From contig JADCRB010000013.1 in assembly GCA_021464245.1 (NCBI GenBank), positions 4,508,466 through 4,572,465 on the forward strand: a stretch of 64,000 nucleotides of DNA, written 5' to 3'. A program made the translations under genes and the position numbers. The notes under the pieces are model-generated. The model was not told the origin of the DNA and searched no databases. It was given only the letters and a program-made list of their open reading frames with translations. Of this stretch, positions 37,580 through 49,055 are shown piece by piece. Every line of letters starts with the position of its first letter. Positions within the stretch are counted from its first letter, which is position 1. The DNA is from Carallia brachiata (lineage: Eukaryota; Streptophyta; Magnoliopsida; Malpighiales; Rhizophoraceae).

Positions 37580-40500
37580 AGGTAAATTATATTTTACACC
37601 GTGTAAATAGGGCATAATTACTGTTTACATCGTGACGTTTCTGAAATTACATAAAGCATACAGAGACTAACATCTGTTAATCAAAGTAGACGAAATTGGT
37701 GAAAACACTAAAATGCCCATTTATATATATAAGAATGAAAAAGTTTTATCACAAATCACAACTCTAGCTGCCTCGTTCTTTTTCCTTCTCTCTGGTTTCT
37801 CTGAAACCCTTTGTTGCCTCTTTCTCAAATCTCATATCCTCCTTCAATTCTTGGTGATTAAACTGCTTTTTTCACTATTTGGAAAAAATTATTTGTCGTT
37901 TTTTGTTCGATTAGTGAGTATTCACTGTGTTTCTCATCCTCTAATATGCGTTTTTGTTTTTTGGTTAATAAGTTAGGGTTTTTGTTTGAAACTTTGATTT
38001 TCATTTGATCTTTTGAAATCAATCATTATTTCATCATTTTCTGTTCGATTGGTAGATATTGATTGTGTTTCTCATTCTCAGAGATGTGCTTTTTCATTTT
38101 TTAGTTAACGAGTTAGGTTTCCTATTCCAAACTTTAATTTTTGTTCAATTTTTTAAATTCAATCATTATTTTGTCTGTTTATGGTCTATTCCTCAACTTT
38201 TAAAGTTTGGGCATATGATTCAAATCTAAAGTATGGCTCAATTTTAGGAATCTATGTAATTGTTTATTGTTAGATTTTGAAATTGTAGTTAGTGGGGTTA
38301 GGATGTGATTTTGTAGGGTTTTGTGAGACCAATGGGTTGGGTTCCTGTCCTCTTCATTTGAGTTTTGTAAGGCTTTGTATTTTTGAACTACAACAAATAT
38401 TTTAATAAAAAATAAAATGGGTATTAGTAATTAATTAATAAGATTTGATTAAATAATTAATTAATCTTTACAGTTGATTGAATTATAATATTAGGTTTCA
38501 TTTATTATAATATTAATATTGTTAAAGTTTGGTTTGTGATGTTTTTAAATAGGGAGACATAATGCTAACAGTGGTTGTGCATTGTGGTAAAAAGAAAATG
38601 AAGGATGATATAGAGGACAGAGACTTTGTCACCTACATTGATGGGTTGTAGATGTACAAGACAATGTATGATGTGGAGAATAAAGGATTCCAATGTCAAC
38701 TCACTCTGGATTATGGATTGAAGGAAATACTGATCTATAAAAAGCTATTGATGAACAGAAGTCAGACACACTACACTTGTACCTGATAACAGATGTAAAG
38801 TCAGCCCCTATACCTTACACGATTCCATATCCATATTCCATCAATGGAGAAACTAGGGTAACCATTTTAACCATGATGTTGTTGTTGATGATGTTAATAT
38901 TAATAATGCTTTGAATAATGTAGTAGATGTGGCTGAAAATTTTAGGATTGGAGACAATAATAGCTCCAATTTGTGTTGTTGCTGATTCCTTTAAGACCCT
39001 TAGGAGAAGTCCTGGATTGAAAAGATTATCTAAACAAACTGTTGATAGGGGTCGTGTATCTAAAAAGCTAAATGTGAACACTATTGATAGGTTACATGGC
39101 ACATATAGCCCAAAGTCTAAATGTGGAAAAGAAATTTGTCACTAAAGTTGTAACTGAAACATATAGTAATAGAAGTAAGAAAAAGAAACCTACTAGGAAA
39201 CCATATGTAAAAAACCTAGTAATGATCAAGATAGAGTTCAGAATAAGAGAAATAGACCTGTAAAAGAGTCGCTGATTGATGAAAACACTGAGTTAGATGA
39301 CGATGAGGATAGTGAAGATTTGGATTACAGGGTCTCAAATGAGAAATATGTGTTTACTGAATATGATGCTGATGAATGGTTGAAAAGTACATTTGATGAA
39401 GAGAAGATACAGGACAAGAATTTAGGTAATGATAATAATGATAGTGACATGGTTGATAGTGATGATTCAGAAGACTTAGATAACTCAGATGGGTATATCA
39501 TTATTGATGAGGATGGGGAAGAGAAAAGAATTAATTTGAGAAGAGCTGATCCAACCTTTGGGATTAATGGAATCCCTTTTAGGTATGAAGAGGGACGAAG
39601 AGTGAAGTTGGCTGTCAAACTGTTGTTCACAGATGTTTACAAGTTTAGGGATATGTTAAGAGAATATGTTGTTTGGAAAGGGGTTAATTTACAATACACT
39701 AAAAATAAAAATAAAAAAAACATGTGGGGACTAAGTGTTCTACTAAATGTTATCCTTTTTATATTTGGACATCTAAATTGTTGGCGGGTAAGACTTTCAT
39801 GATTAAAAAACTGTACACACGCATAACTGTGCAGGGCCAAAAAAAATTAAGGGTGTCACATATAAATGGATAGTTAAAGTCTTGCTGCTATAGTTGAGGG
39901 CAGACCAAGACATGAGTCAAGAGTTGATGTTCCAATGTTTGAAAGATCCATATGGAGTAGAGTCATATGAAATGCAACTATGGAGAGAAAAGACAAAGGC
40001 GATTGAGTGCATTGATGGCTCACACACTTCCTCTTTCTAGAAATTGCCTAAATATCTAAATTTACTCCTTGAGACCAATCCCAGTAGTATAATCAAATTG
40101 AAGTTTGTAGATAAAGTTGATGAGAATGACACCTCACCAAATATGTTTGAGAGAGTGCTCATTTGTTTAAAAGCTTCCAAAGAAGGGTTCATTAATGGGT
40201 GTAGACCATTCAAAGGGTTAATGACACCCATTTAAAAGAAACATACAGTGGTTGTGTCTTGGCTGCAGTTGTTGTGTTTGGAAATAAAGGCATATTCCTA
40301 CTTGCCCATGTTGTTGTTGAGAATGAGTGCATTGCGAGTTGGGATTGGTTTGTGGACTGCCTATATCAAAGCATTAGACAAGACATAGACAAGCCACTCA
40401 TCTTCATGTCTGATAGACAAAAGGTTTGTTTGTAACCTGCCTTGGTTTTTAATATATGATTATATTGGTAAGTTCCATGACTAATTGTATATTCTTGTTC

Positions 40501-42840
40501 ATTAATAGGGTATTATCAATGCAATTGATGACCATTTTCCAAATGCCTCCCATGGGAAATGTGCTAGGCACATTTATGTAAATGTGAGGGCAAAATGGCT
40601 TGGTCAAAAGTTGAGGACTTAGTTTTGGAGTGCTTGCAAATCATATGCCTATACTGATCATCAAACTGCAATAAAAGCAATTGGTGAGACTGAAGAGAAT
40701 GGTGAGGCAGTGAAATATCTTAAGTCCATTAAATCAAATGAGTGGTGTAGGTGGATCTTTAGGACTGAGGTAAAGAGTGATCATGTGACAAACAATATGA
40801 CAAAGTCCTTTAATCAACGGATTGGGAAGCTTAGGAACAAACGAATCTTAACACTTTTGAAGAACATTAGGGGTGAAATTGATGGCTAGGTTGCATAAAA
40901 AATATGCCAAGGCTTGTAGTTGGGAAAGAAGAGTAACACCAAATATAATGAATAAGTTGATAGAAGTGTCAAAGGCAGTAAGGAATCTGAAGCTCAGACC
41001 TGCTAGCCAAGATGAGTATCAAGTGTTTGATAATACTCAGAAGTTTTCAATCAACCTCAACAGCATGAATTGTAGCTATCGAAAGTGGATGGTTTCTGGC
41101 ATTCCAGCAAGCATGTGGCATGCTATGTCAATCATAAAAGAGGGAATCTAGAGGATTATTATGATGATTCTTTTACTATTGAAAAGTATTTGGCATATCA
41201 CAAGGAAATCATTTATCCCCTTTATGAGTCCAACCTTGATTCAGAGGAGGGAGATGTAATATTGCTGCCTCCAAAGACAATAAGAGGTGCTGGCAAGCCC
41301 AAATGGTGCAAGACTAAAGAGAAGCATGAAGAGAAGGTTCAAAGAACTAGAGCATCAACAGTAAGATGTGGAAACTGTAAAAAGTTTGGGGACAATACTA
41401 GGGGGTGCAAAGAGGTTAATTCTTTTTCACTAATATTTCTAGTTCTCATTTCATATTGCACATCTATCTTTTAATGTTTGGCATTTTCTTATTTGCAGCC
41501 TCCTATTAATGCCACTAACTCCAAGATAGTTGAGAAGAGTCATGATGCATCTAGTCCCAATGGCAGTGGCCGACAAGCTGCAAAGATTTTCTATTTTATA
41601 ACTATATTTGTTTAATTGTTGGTTTATCTATTTGTTTTATATATTGCCCTAATTATTGTGTCTATCTAAACAAAGAATCGAAAAAAAAAAACACAAAGTT
41701 CAAATCCCAACCTAGCACCAAAAAAAAGGTAAATCTTCAATCCTGTTCAACTTTTTTAGTTTTACACTTAATATATTTTTGGGTTCTAACTTTGAATTTC
41801 CTTATTCATATAGGGAGCAAAAAGAAGTAAGACAAATGACTCTCAATCAACACAAGACATCTACACTCCACCTTCTTAGCCTCAATCTTCACAAATATCC
41901 AATTAATATTTCAAGTACTCATTAATACAATTCTTACTTCACTTTTAAATATCTTATAATTCATTTGCTAAATATGGATGCAAAAACAGAAACATATAAA
42001 ATCAATGTGCTCCATAGAAGTAATATTACATTTATCTTTAAAGAGTTTGTTGTTGTTTCTAGGCTATGTAACTTCACAACTACGCCTCATTTCTGCCCTT
42101 AATGCTTGTATTTCTGTCATTATGTCAGCTGCATCATCTCCTCTGTATGTGTTGGTTTCTCTTATGGCTAGTGCATTTCGAACTTCATGCATTGCATTCT
42201 CTTCACCTACATTATTCACTGGTGCACACCACCCAAGGAAACTTAAAAGGCAACTCCTTTCTTCACAAACATAATAGAGTTTATGCTTATTCTTCTCAGA
42301 TTCTGAAACCTTTACTACTACCCTCCTATTACACGACTTGCACTGAATATTTTTGTATTTGGGTGCTTGACAGTTAAGGAAGTTGCTGCTTGCTTAGGAC
42401 ATGGCTACCGCAAAGAAATTTTTTTAAAGTTTTGAAAAAGAAAGGGACAATGCTAGTTACTATTATATGAATTTTTATAATTTTAGATTTAAGTTACCTA
42501 CTTTAGATGGAATTCTTTGTGTTTGATAGCCAACTTTTGCTTACTTTGGATGCTTTTTATAATTTCTTCCACATTCTAGCCGTTACTAACAATGTTAGAG
42601 ATTTTTTAGCTCACTACAATGTTCACTTTTGTGTTATGACATATAAGGGGTATTTTGGAAAATTTGTACCATTTTTAATGACATTATTAAAATTATTTTG
42701 ACTTTCTACCAACGGTCACAAACGTCAGGATATAATTTGATACCGCACTTATAATTTAGTATGTTTTATATAATTTCAGAAACGTCACGGTATAAACGGT
42801 AATTAAACTCTATTGACACGATATAAAATATAATTTTTCC
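37580..42840 (+). mobile_element. Mutator-like element (MULE), about 5.26 kb
   Basis: Long terminal inverted repeats of roughly 85 bp: the left begins GGTAAATTATATTTTAC, the right (read inward) GGAAAAATTATATTTTAT. Both run on to the shared CGTGACGTTTCTGAAATTA. The 9-bp target duplication TTTTTTGAC is at 37571-37579 and 42841-42849. The interior holds a decayed MuDR-type transposase (38562-41880). The left subterminal 37700-38500 and right subterminal 41980-42600 contain no recognisable gene. The element interrupts direct repeat copy B, so it inserted after that repeat existed. Confidence 0.88.
38562..41880 (+). pseudogene. MuDR-like transposase, degenerate
   Basis: Pieces in order. An N-terminal region begins MLTVVVHCGKKKMKDD. 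An acidic segment (DSDMVDSDDSEDLDNSDG, near 39450) is followed by the MULE DNA-binding domain start DPTFGINGIPFRYEEGRRVK, then KCSTKCYPFYIW. A core fragment FERVLICLKASKEGFINGC is followed by NIQW-type sequence and LIFMSDRQKG with a putative catalytic Asp, then NASHGKCARHIY. A SWIM-like segment CSYRKWMVSGIPASMWH has lost the Cys/His of the usual CxC...CxH. The C-terminus has a knuckle VRCGNCKKFGDNTRGCK (second His replaced by Asp). Numerous stops and frame changes are present. It cannot encode an active enzyme. Confidence 0.82.
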
Positions 42841-43732
42841 TTTTTTGACTTAGTACTAGTAGTTTAAAAGTCATTATAAAGTTTATGCAGGTTCAAAAAT
42901 AAAACGGATACCACCTTATGTCATCTTTACGCCTATAAAAAAATAAAAAAATAAAAAAAATAAATAAATAAAAAAGAAAGGCATATGCCAACGTATTAGG
43001 TAACTTGGACAGTGCTCAAATCGCTTAATGCAGAAAGGCCAAAAAAATAGGTGACCTTTACCTATGAATGTCCTCAATTTCTTTCAAATTTTATGTCCGA
43101 TTTGTGTTTTTCTGTTTTTTGGAGTCTCACTATATAACTTAATCTTATATAATAAATTAGTCACACAGATTATTCAATAATATCTAATAATTTATCTATT
43201 TTTTTAAATTTTAATAATTTAACAATTGATATTACTTTATTATTATTTAAACATTGTTGCCTTTTTTTTTTTTTTTGCAGATATATATGTGTAATATTAA
43301 ATCAGAAACGAATGAGGAAAACCATTTGGGAAAAGTAGAAAAATATCCGGGGAACAATTAGCCAGCGTAATTTTTACGGCTTTTTTTAAGGATTTCCATT
43401 TCAGGATAATTAATATAATTGGACACTTCTTTGTCAAGCAATTAATTTAGAAATATCACTATATTGTTTTACTTAAACAGTATTAAAGTAATAATATAAT
43501 CTTATTCAATAATATCTAATTATTTATTAATTTTTTTATTTCTCAGAATTCACTCTAATGCTCTTTATGCAAAGCTCTAATTGATGTCGGAACAAGAAAA
43601 AAATCAAAAACTAAAAAAAAATTCCCACCTCTTAACGAGAATTAAGTCAAGTTAATTAGTAAGCAATCCTTCTTCAGGAGGAATTATACTTCATTGTATG
43701 ACTTGTTAGTGTTCCAGGTACTAACAGAAATC

Positions 43733-43771
43733 CTAATCAGATTAGGAAATCCTAATCAGATTAGGAAATCC
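43733..43771. repeat. Tandem palindrome CCTAATCAGATTAGG x2
   Basis: The 19-bp unit AAATCCTAATCAGATTAGG occurs twice in a row, followed by AAATCC. Each unit contains a perfect palindrome (CCTAATC/A/GATTAGG). The corresponding place in copy A (about 32445) has a single diverged unit. It lies 150-190 bp upstream of the F-box ATG. Confidence 0.8.
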
Positions 43772-43920
43772 TTTTCGGTGTTGGTACCTTATAAGTTATG
43801 ATTTCCGAATAACTTTCGGACAACATCTCCATATATATGTGTGTGTGTGTGTTTGTATGTACATCGGGCACCAAGGAGAGAAAAGGCAAAATCTGTTTTT
43901 TGTGATCAATTTTGAGAAGA

Positions 43921-45304
43921 ATGGCCACTGATTTTTGCGTGAAAACAACATGGAAATCGTCATCGCTAGTCTGGAATACCAGTAAAATTGTCAAAAAGCG
44001 GAGAATAACAAGAGATTGGGGTGGGCTTGACTGCGATGTGTTGCAGCAGATTCTGAGTTGCTTGAGTTCCATTGATATCCTTCAAGCAAAACTTGTTTGC
44101 AAGCATTGGTATTCAGTGATTAAACTTCAATCCTGCCAGCCTCATCACGCAGCAGTTCCATTGCTTTTGATTCCTCCCCAAGAAGAAGATGTAGTAGACG
44201 AAGAAGACAAGAAAGCAACAAGCTGTTGTTTCTTGGTCAGCCCCGATGGGAGAAAAGTTTACAACAGCAAAAAGAATATGGCTGAAGAAATCTGTAGTAC
44301 AAGTTGCTGCATTGGGTCGTCTCACGGTTGGATGATTTTCCTTGATGAAAAAATTGCCCCTTTTCTTTTAAACCCTCTATCGGGTTCGCGGATCGAATTT
44401 CCTACGATTGATTCTATCTCGGGCATAGAAAGAATTGGCAGGGATGATGATGGAGATGGTTCTGAGTTTCATATTGATTTTGTTACTCAGTGGAGTCGAT
44501 ATTCCATATCAACTAAATTGCTGCGAAATTTCATCCCAAAAGCTATATTGACGTCTAATTCAAGAGTAGATAAAAACTTTGGAATGGTTTTAATTTGCTT
44601 GCAGGGCAAGAAGATTGTCTTCTGTAACCACAGAGATAATTTTTGGATTGATCTTAGCTGCAAGCGTGGGCCGTATGTGGATATTCTGAGCCATGAGAAT
44701 AAGCTGTATGCATTAAACGAACATGGCTCTGTAGTTGAGGTTTGGGAATTTGGTAGTCCCTATTTTCCTGCAAAAAAGATGACCATTGAACTCCTTTTCC
44801 AAGAAAAGTCTGGTGACATTAGACTATTATCGAGGTCGTTGTGCCAGCACATTGTACTTGCAGAATCGGGTGGGAAATCTTGCTCGTTGTTCGATTCATC
44901 GGGGAGCTTGTTGATGGAATGGGAAATTGCTTACAGAGGGAGACCTGCTAACTGATGAGAGTACACACCCTTTAGTTTGTCCATACCAGACAATACTATT
45001 TCATCTCCATAAGCTGGACATGAAGAACAAGCAATGGCTAGATGTGGACTCCCTACACGATCGTGTACTGTTTCTTGGCGGGAACCATTCGATTTCAATC
45101 TCAGCTTCTGACTTGGTGGGAAGTGAAGGGAATTCTATTTACTTCATTGATGACTACTGGATGAGAATGGATGAGGACTACTTGTATGGAGGTCATGACA
45201 TGGGTGAATATAACCTTAAAGATAAAAATGTCAAGCCATTTTATGAACCTGTTGCAATGAAAATTCTCCCACCAGCCTGCTGGATTCTTCCTAATTCACT
45301 CTAG
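43921..45304 (+). pseudogene. F-box protein with DUF295-type C-terminus, single frameshift
   Basis: F-box proteins are substrate receptors of SCF ubiquitin ligases. The ATG at 43921 (MATDFCVKTTWK) opens a frame to 44955 with an F-box at about residues 34-75 (LDCDVLQQILSCLSSIDILQ, then LVCKHWYSVI). A beta-rich plant F-box-associated region follows (FLVSPDGRKVYN, GSSHGWMIFLDE, FLLNPLSGSRIEFP). After VLAESGG and LLMEWEI the frame ends, but the expected DUF295 end continues one frame over (44927-45304): LHKLDMKNKQWLDVDSL, RVLFLGGNHSISISASDL, NSIYFIDDYW, YGGHDMGEYNL. One inserted base near 44900-44950 explains this, and about 460 residues would otherwise be expected. It is either a recent pseudogene or a truncated 344-aa protein that keeps the F-box. 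Its upstream region is repeat copy B. Confidence 0.82.
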
Positions 45305-46008
45305 TGGAATATTTGGATTCTTTTTGACTTTAGAGTATGTAATAGAATCCTGATGTTTTTATGTTCTGTTGTTCTAACAAGTTTATTATAGAAATTACCT
45401 TCTTTTTGTGTACTCCTTTTTGCATTTATGAATGTGATTTATGATTGAGAAGCATTCCACTACATGATCAAAGCACCATCTTCAAACCTCAGTGATTTAA
45501 GAACCTAATTCAATACTATTTCACAACCTTTCACCTTTTTTTGTTGAGAGAATCCAACTTCTCTTGTTTAGGATACAAACTGTTATTAGATGGGTCAATC
45601 AATATAAAATTCAGTAGCCTTTCAAATCCTTTAGCTAAATTAAATAAGTAATTTTTGGCTTCAAACATTAATGACCTTCAGTTTTAATTCTTTCCTGTTT
45701 CTCCTTGTAATTAGTGTGAGAATTTACAAGGTCGGGGCTAACTCTATCTTCATTATAAGACAATCAGCGATCTGTTTGTTGAGAAAGTAATGCCATAGGT
45801 TTGGCTTACGAATAATAGAGCTTCCAAACAAATTGGGGTGGTTTATAATTCGGTATTTTGGTGAATTAGCCAGTTGCCAGTTCCCCGCCACCAACATTAA
45901 TTAATAAAACTACAGAAAACAACCGAAATTTGGGGTTGGGCTAGATGCCGAAATTTTCCCAATCAAGGCCACAGGCGTCATAAAATGGGCTGTTCTTTGT
46001 AGGCCAAT
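45305..46008. other. F-box 3' flank and spacer
   Basis: Presumed 3'UTR of the F-box gene followed by AT-rich spacer. No further gene is seen before the MITE at 46009; its left target copy occupies 46001-46008. Confidence 0.5.
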
Positions 46009-46615
46009 TATAAGTGTCAAAATATGTCATCGGTCCGATTTAATTGGGTCATTTCGGATTTGAGTCATTTTGAATTGGATTACTTATGAGTCAAGTTATC
46101 TTCAGTCATTTTGAATTGGTCACTTCGGGTTTGGTTCGGGTTTGGGTCAACCCACAAGTTGGTCACATCATCAAAAATGATGCGTGACAATTTTTATTTA
46201 AAATTTTGAAAATTTAAAAAATTTTACTAAAAATTCTTAAAAATAAAGAAAATTATAAGATTAAAAAATAATTGAAGAAGTTTCTTTTAAAATATTCTAA
46301 AAAATTAAAATAAAATTTAAAACTGTATAAAAAATCTCAAAATATTCTAAAAAATTTTATAATTAAAATTTATATTGAAAATAGTAGAATTTATTTTTTA
46401 TATAATATACTAAATTCTTTTTATTTTATTTTTTTCCCTTAAGAAAAAAAATTCGGATCAGACAGAACAGATTATGGTTGGGTTCGAGTTTGACCCAAGA
46501 TTTTTTAGTTCGGGTTATTTTGAATTATGTCATTTTTCAGGCTCGAATTCGAGTCGTATTTTTTTAAATAGATTCGAGTCAACTCATCCAGTCGGATCAG
46601 AATTTGTCACCTCTA
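46009..46615. mobile_element. hAT-type MITE, 607 bp
   Basis: The left end TATAAGTGTCAAAAT and right end (read inward) TAGAGGTGACAAATT are imperfect inverted repeats of the hAT TAGRGGTG-type. The flanks AGGCCAAT (46001-46008) and ACGCCAAT (46616-46623) form an 8-bp target duplication with one mismatch. The interior is diverged GGTTCGGGTTTGGGTC repeats on both sides of an AT-rich core, as in the element at 8968-9483. Non-coding. It lies about 430 bp upstream of the RPL24 start codon. Confidence 0.8.
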
Positions 46616-47051
46616 ACGCCAATCCATCTTCTCCTTCTTATACCATGGCACTAACAATACAATTAATACCCGAAACGCAGGCACAAGTTTCAATTCAATT
46701 GGTCATTGATTTTTATAATTAAGGGAGTAGTAGGATTCAAACCCTATCATCGTTACTTTCTCTTCTTTTGTATGGACACTAATTCTCTCTTTAAGACCAA
46801 CAAAAAAGACACAAATCGTGAAATATTTGAGACCTTTTAATCTTTTTTTTTTTTTGTTTTTTTTTATCTTTTGCTAAAATAAAATAAAACGCCAAACGCC
46901 GTCGTTTGCATCGCGGCATTGTCGTAAGAGGGTTTACAAGACTTTTTGTTTTGTCATCCATCTCCATTTTTTGTCATCTATCAGATTCAGAGCTGAAAAA
47001 ACTAAACTCACCAAGCACCAAAGAGGAGGAAGAAGAAGAAGAAGAAGGGAA

Positions 47052-49055
47052 ATGGCAGCCATAACTTCGCTTCAAAGCTCAATGACGTCTCTGTCACTCT
47101 CCTCCAACAACTCCTTCTTTGGCCAGCGCCTCTCCTTTCCCTCTTCCCCTTCCGCACTATTATTCGTAAGTTATCTTCCCACCTCCCCCAAAAAAAAAGT
47201 TATTTATAAAGTTTCAAGCTTTTCAATCCCTCACTTGTTCGTTTGCATCTGGGGACTACTAAATTATATTGTTCTTTGCGTAGTTTGGTTGTTTGTCTGC
47301 TGTGTTGAAATGGGTCTGGCTTTGTATTTGAAGTTAAGTGTTTTTCTGGGTAATTTGGATGGCCATTTCCATATGGGTTATGGAAAATTTAAGAATTTTG
47401 ATAGGTTTTTTTGTCCCTTTAATAAGGTCTGAATTGTTTCCACCTTTTTCGTCTTTCTTTTGTTGTGATATTGGGACACCTTGTTGATATGCTTATCTCT
47501 GGATATGCAGAAATTTAAGTTATTTCCTGTTAAGCTAATCTACTGGCAATAATGAATCGAGGGCTTTTTGACCTTTATAAGTTGCTTTAGTAATTGGTGT
47601 TTCTGAGCTTTTTGAGGTTAACTTTCTGTGTCGATTGAATTTTGTCTTTGGTGCAGTCACTCTCGAGTGTAGAGAGAGAGGAAGAGAGAGGGATACTTGA
47701 TTTAGAATGATTGTGCCAATTAATTTAACAGAACGAAATGGCGAGAACGGATTCATGTAGCCGATTCCAATTAAATTTGGGATTGAGGCTTTGTTGTTGT
47801 TGTTGTATTGTGCCAAGCATGCAACTAATGCTGCCACTACCTACAGAACTCTTTTCTAGTTTTATGTTAATCATATTTACCTTCTTTAGTGGACAAACTT
47901 ATTTTTGGTTCATGAGAGTTCCATTTCCTACATCCTTGCAATACAAATCCAGATGCTGCACACAGATGAATGTCTTTGGTTTTGGAGCTCTGCCAGTAGT
48001 TTTTGCCTTTCGGACTTGAAGTATCTCTCTGTAATGCGTTGTGTATCTCTGAATTTGGAAAATTATAGCTATGCTCATTTTTTGACAATCTCTTTACATG
48101 TTTTGCATTCAGGTCAAGTCACCAGAGAAACCATGTCTCATCGTTGCAAAGGTTGGTATTTTCGTTTTGTTTCTGCGCCAATTGAGATTTGTATTGCTGG
48201 AGCTAATGCACAAAAATACTCTAATATTGTTTTGGACGGCATGTATTGTAACTGTTGGTTTGTATTTAAGAAATTAGTTCATGGCTAAAGATTCCTTGGA
48301 AGCCCCCCATGCATCTTCGTTTTACCTGGAACGATTCCTTTTTCTCCCAGCAGATCTTTTTGTTTAGAGGGACGTAATGTCTTTATTGTATGTGTTACGA
48401 GAATGATCTACAGTATTTTTCCTGGTTTTTATTCTTTTCCTTTCCTGCAGCTTAAGCGATGGGAGCGGATTAAATGTAAGCCCAACAGCCTTCCGATTTT
48501 ACACAAAATGCATGTTAAGGTAGGAGATACTGTTAAAGTGATATCAGGAGATGACAAAGGAAAAATTGGGGAGATCACTAACATCTTCAAGCACAACAGC
48601 ACTGTGGTAGTAAATGAAATAAACCTAAAGACAAAGCATATGAAGAGCAGAGAAGAAGGCGAATCCGGCCAAATTATTAAGGTAAATTTCACTTTCTGGT
48701 ATATAAGTTCTTTTTATCGCAGCCAGTTCTTCTACTTCTGTCTGTATGCCTGGTTAGATGTGTATTTGCATGCCAGTGAGGAGATCTTATTCTGCGTGAA
48801 TTTATTTTCTTATTTAATCACGCATGGACTCTAAACTCTGTATTTCAGATTGAAGCACCTATTCACAGTTCGAATGTGATGCTCTACTCTAAAGAACAAA
48901 ACGTAGCAAGCCGGGTGGGTCATAAAGTCCTTGACAATGGGAAACGAGTTCGTTACCTCATAAAAACTGGAGAAATACTTGACAGTGAAGAGAACTGGAA
49001 GACACTGAAGGATGAGAAGAACAAAGCACAGACTGAGGTAGCTGCAACTTCTTAG
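47052..49055 (+). CDS. RPL24: Plastid ribosomal protein L24 (bL24c), nuclear-encoded, four exons, 196 aa
   Basis: Structural and assembly protein of the chloroplast 50S subunit, made in the cytosol and imported. Exons 47052-47165, 48113-48151, 48451-48681 and 48849-49055 add to 591 nt including the stop; all borders are GT-AG at phase 0. Exon 1 encodes a Ser-rich, acidic-residue-free plastid transit peptide ([20 protein letters not shown]). The mature part begins around [13 protein letters not shown] and [15 protein letters not shown]. The KOW motif is [20 protein letters not shown], followed by [20 protein letters not shown] and [17 protein letters not shown]. The length matches the roughly 198-aa Arabidopsis homologue. 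No lesion. A GAA-repeat 5'UTR directly precedes the ATG (47028-47047). Confidence 0.95.

Larger units (their letters stand above)
37477..43827. repeat. Direct repeat copy B, split by the MULE
   Basis: Second copy of the repeat at 31191-32526. Its parts are 37477-37579 and 42850-43827, separated by the Mutator-like element at 37580-42840 and that element's second 9-bp target copy. It ends ACAACATC 93 bp before the F-box ATG. It contains a local tandem of the palindrome CCTAATCAGATTAGG (43733-43767) that is absent from copy A. Confidence 0.75.

Noticed and set aside
39325..39630. Minus-strand ORF of 101 codons in the MULE
   Set aside because: Serine-rich antisense shadow of the acidic transposase segment.
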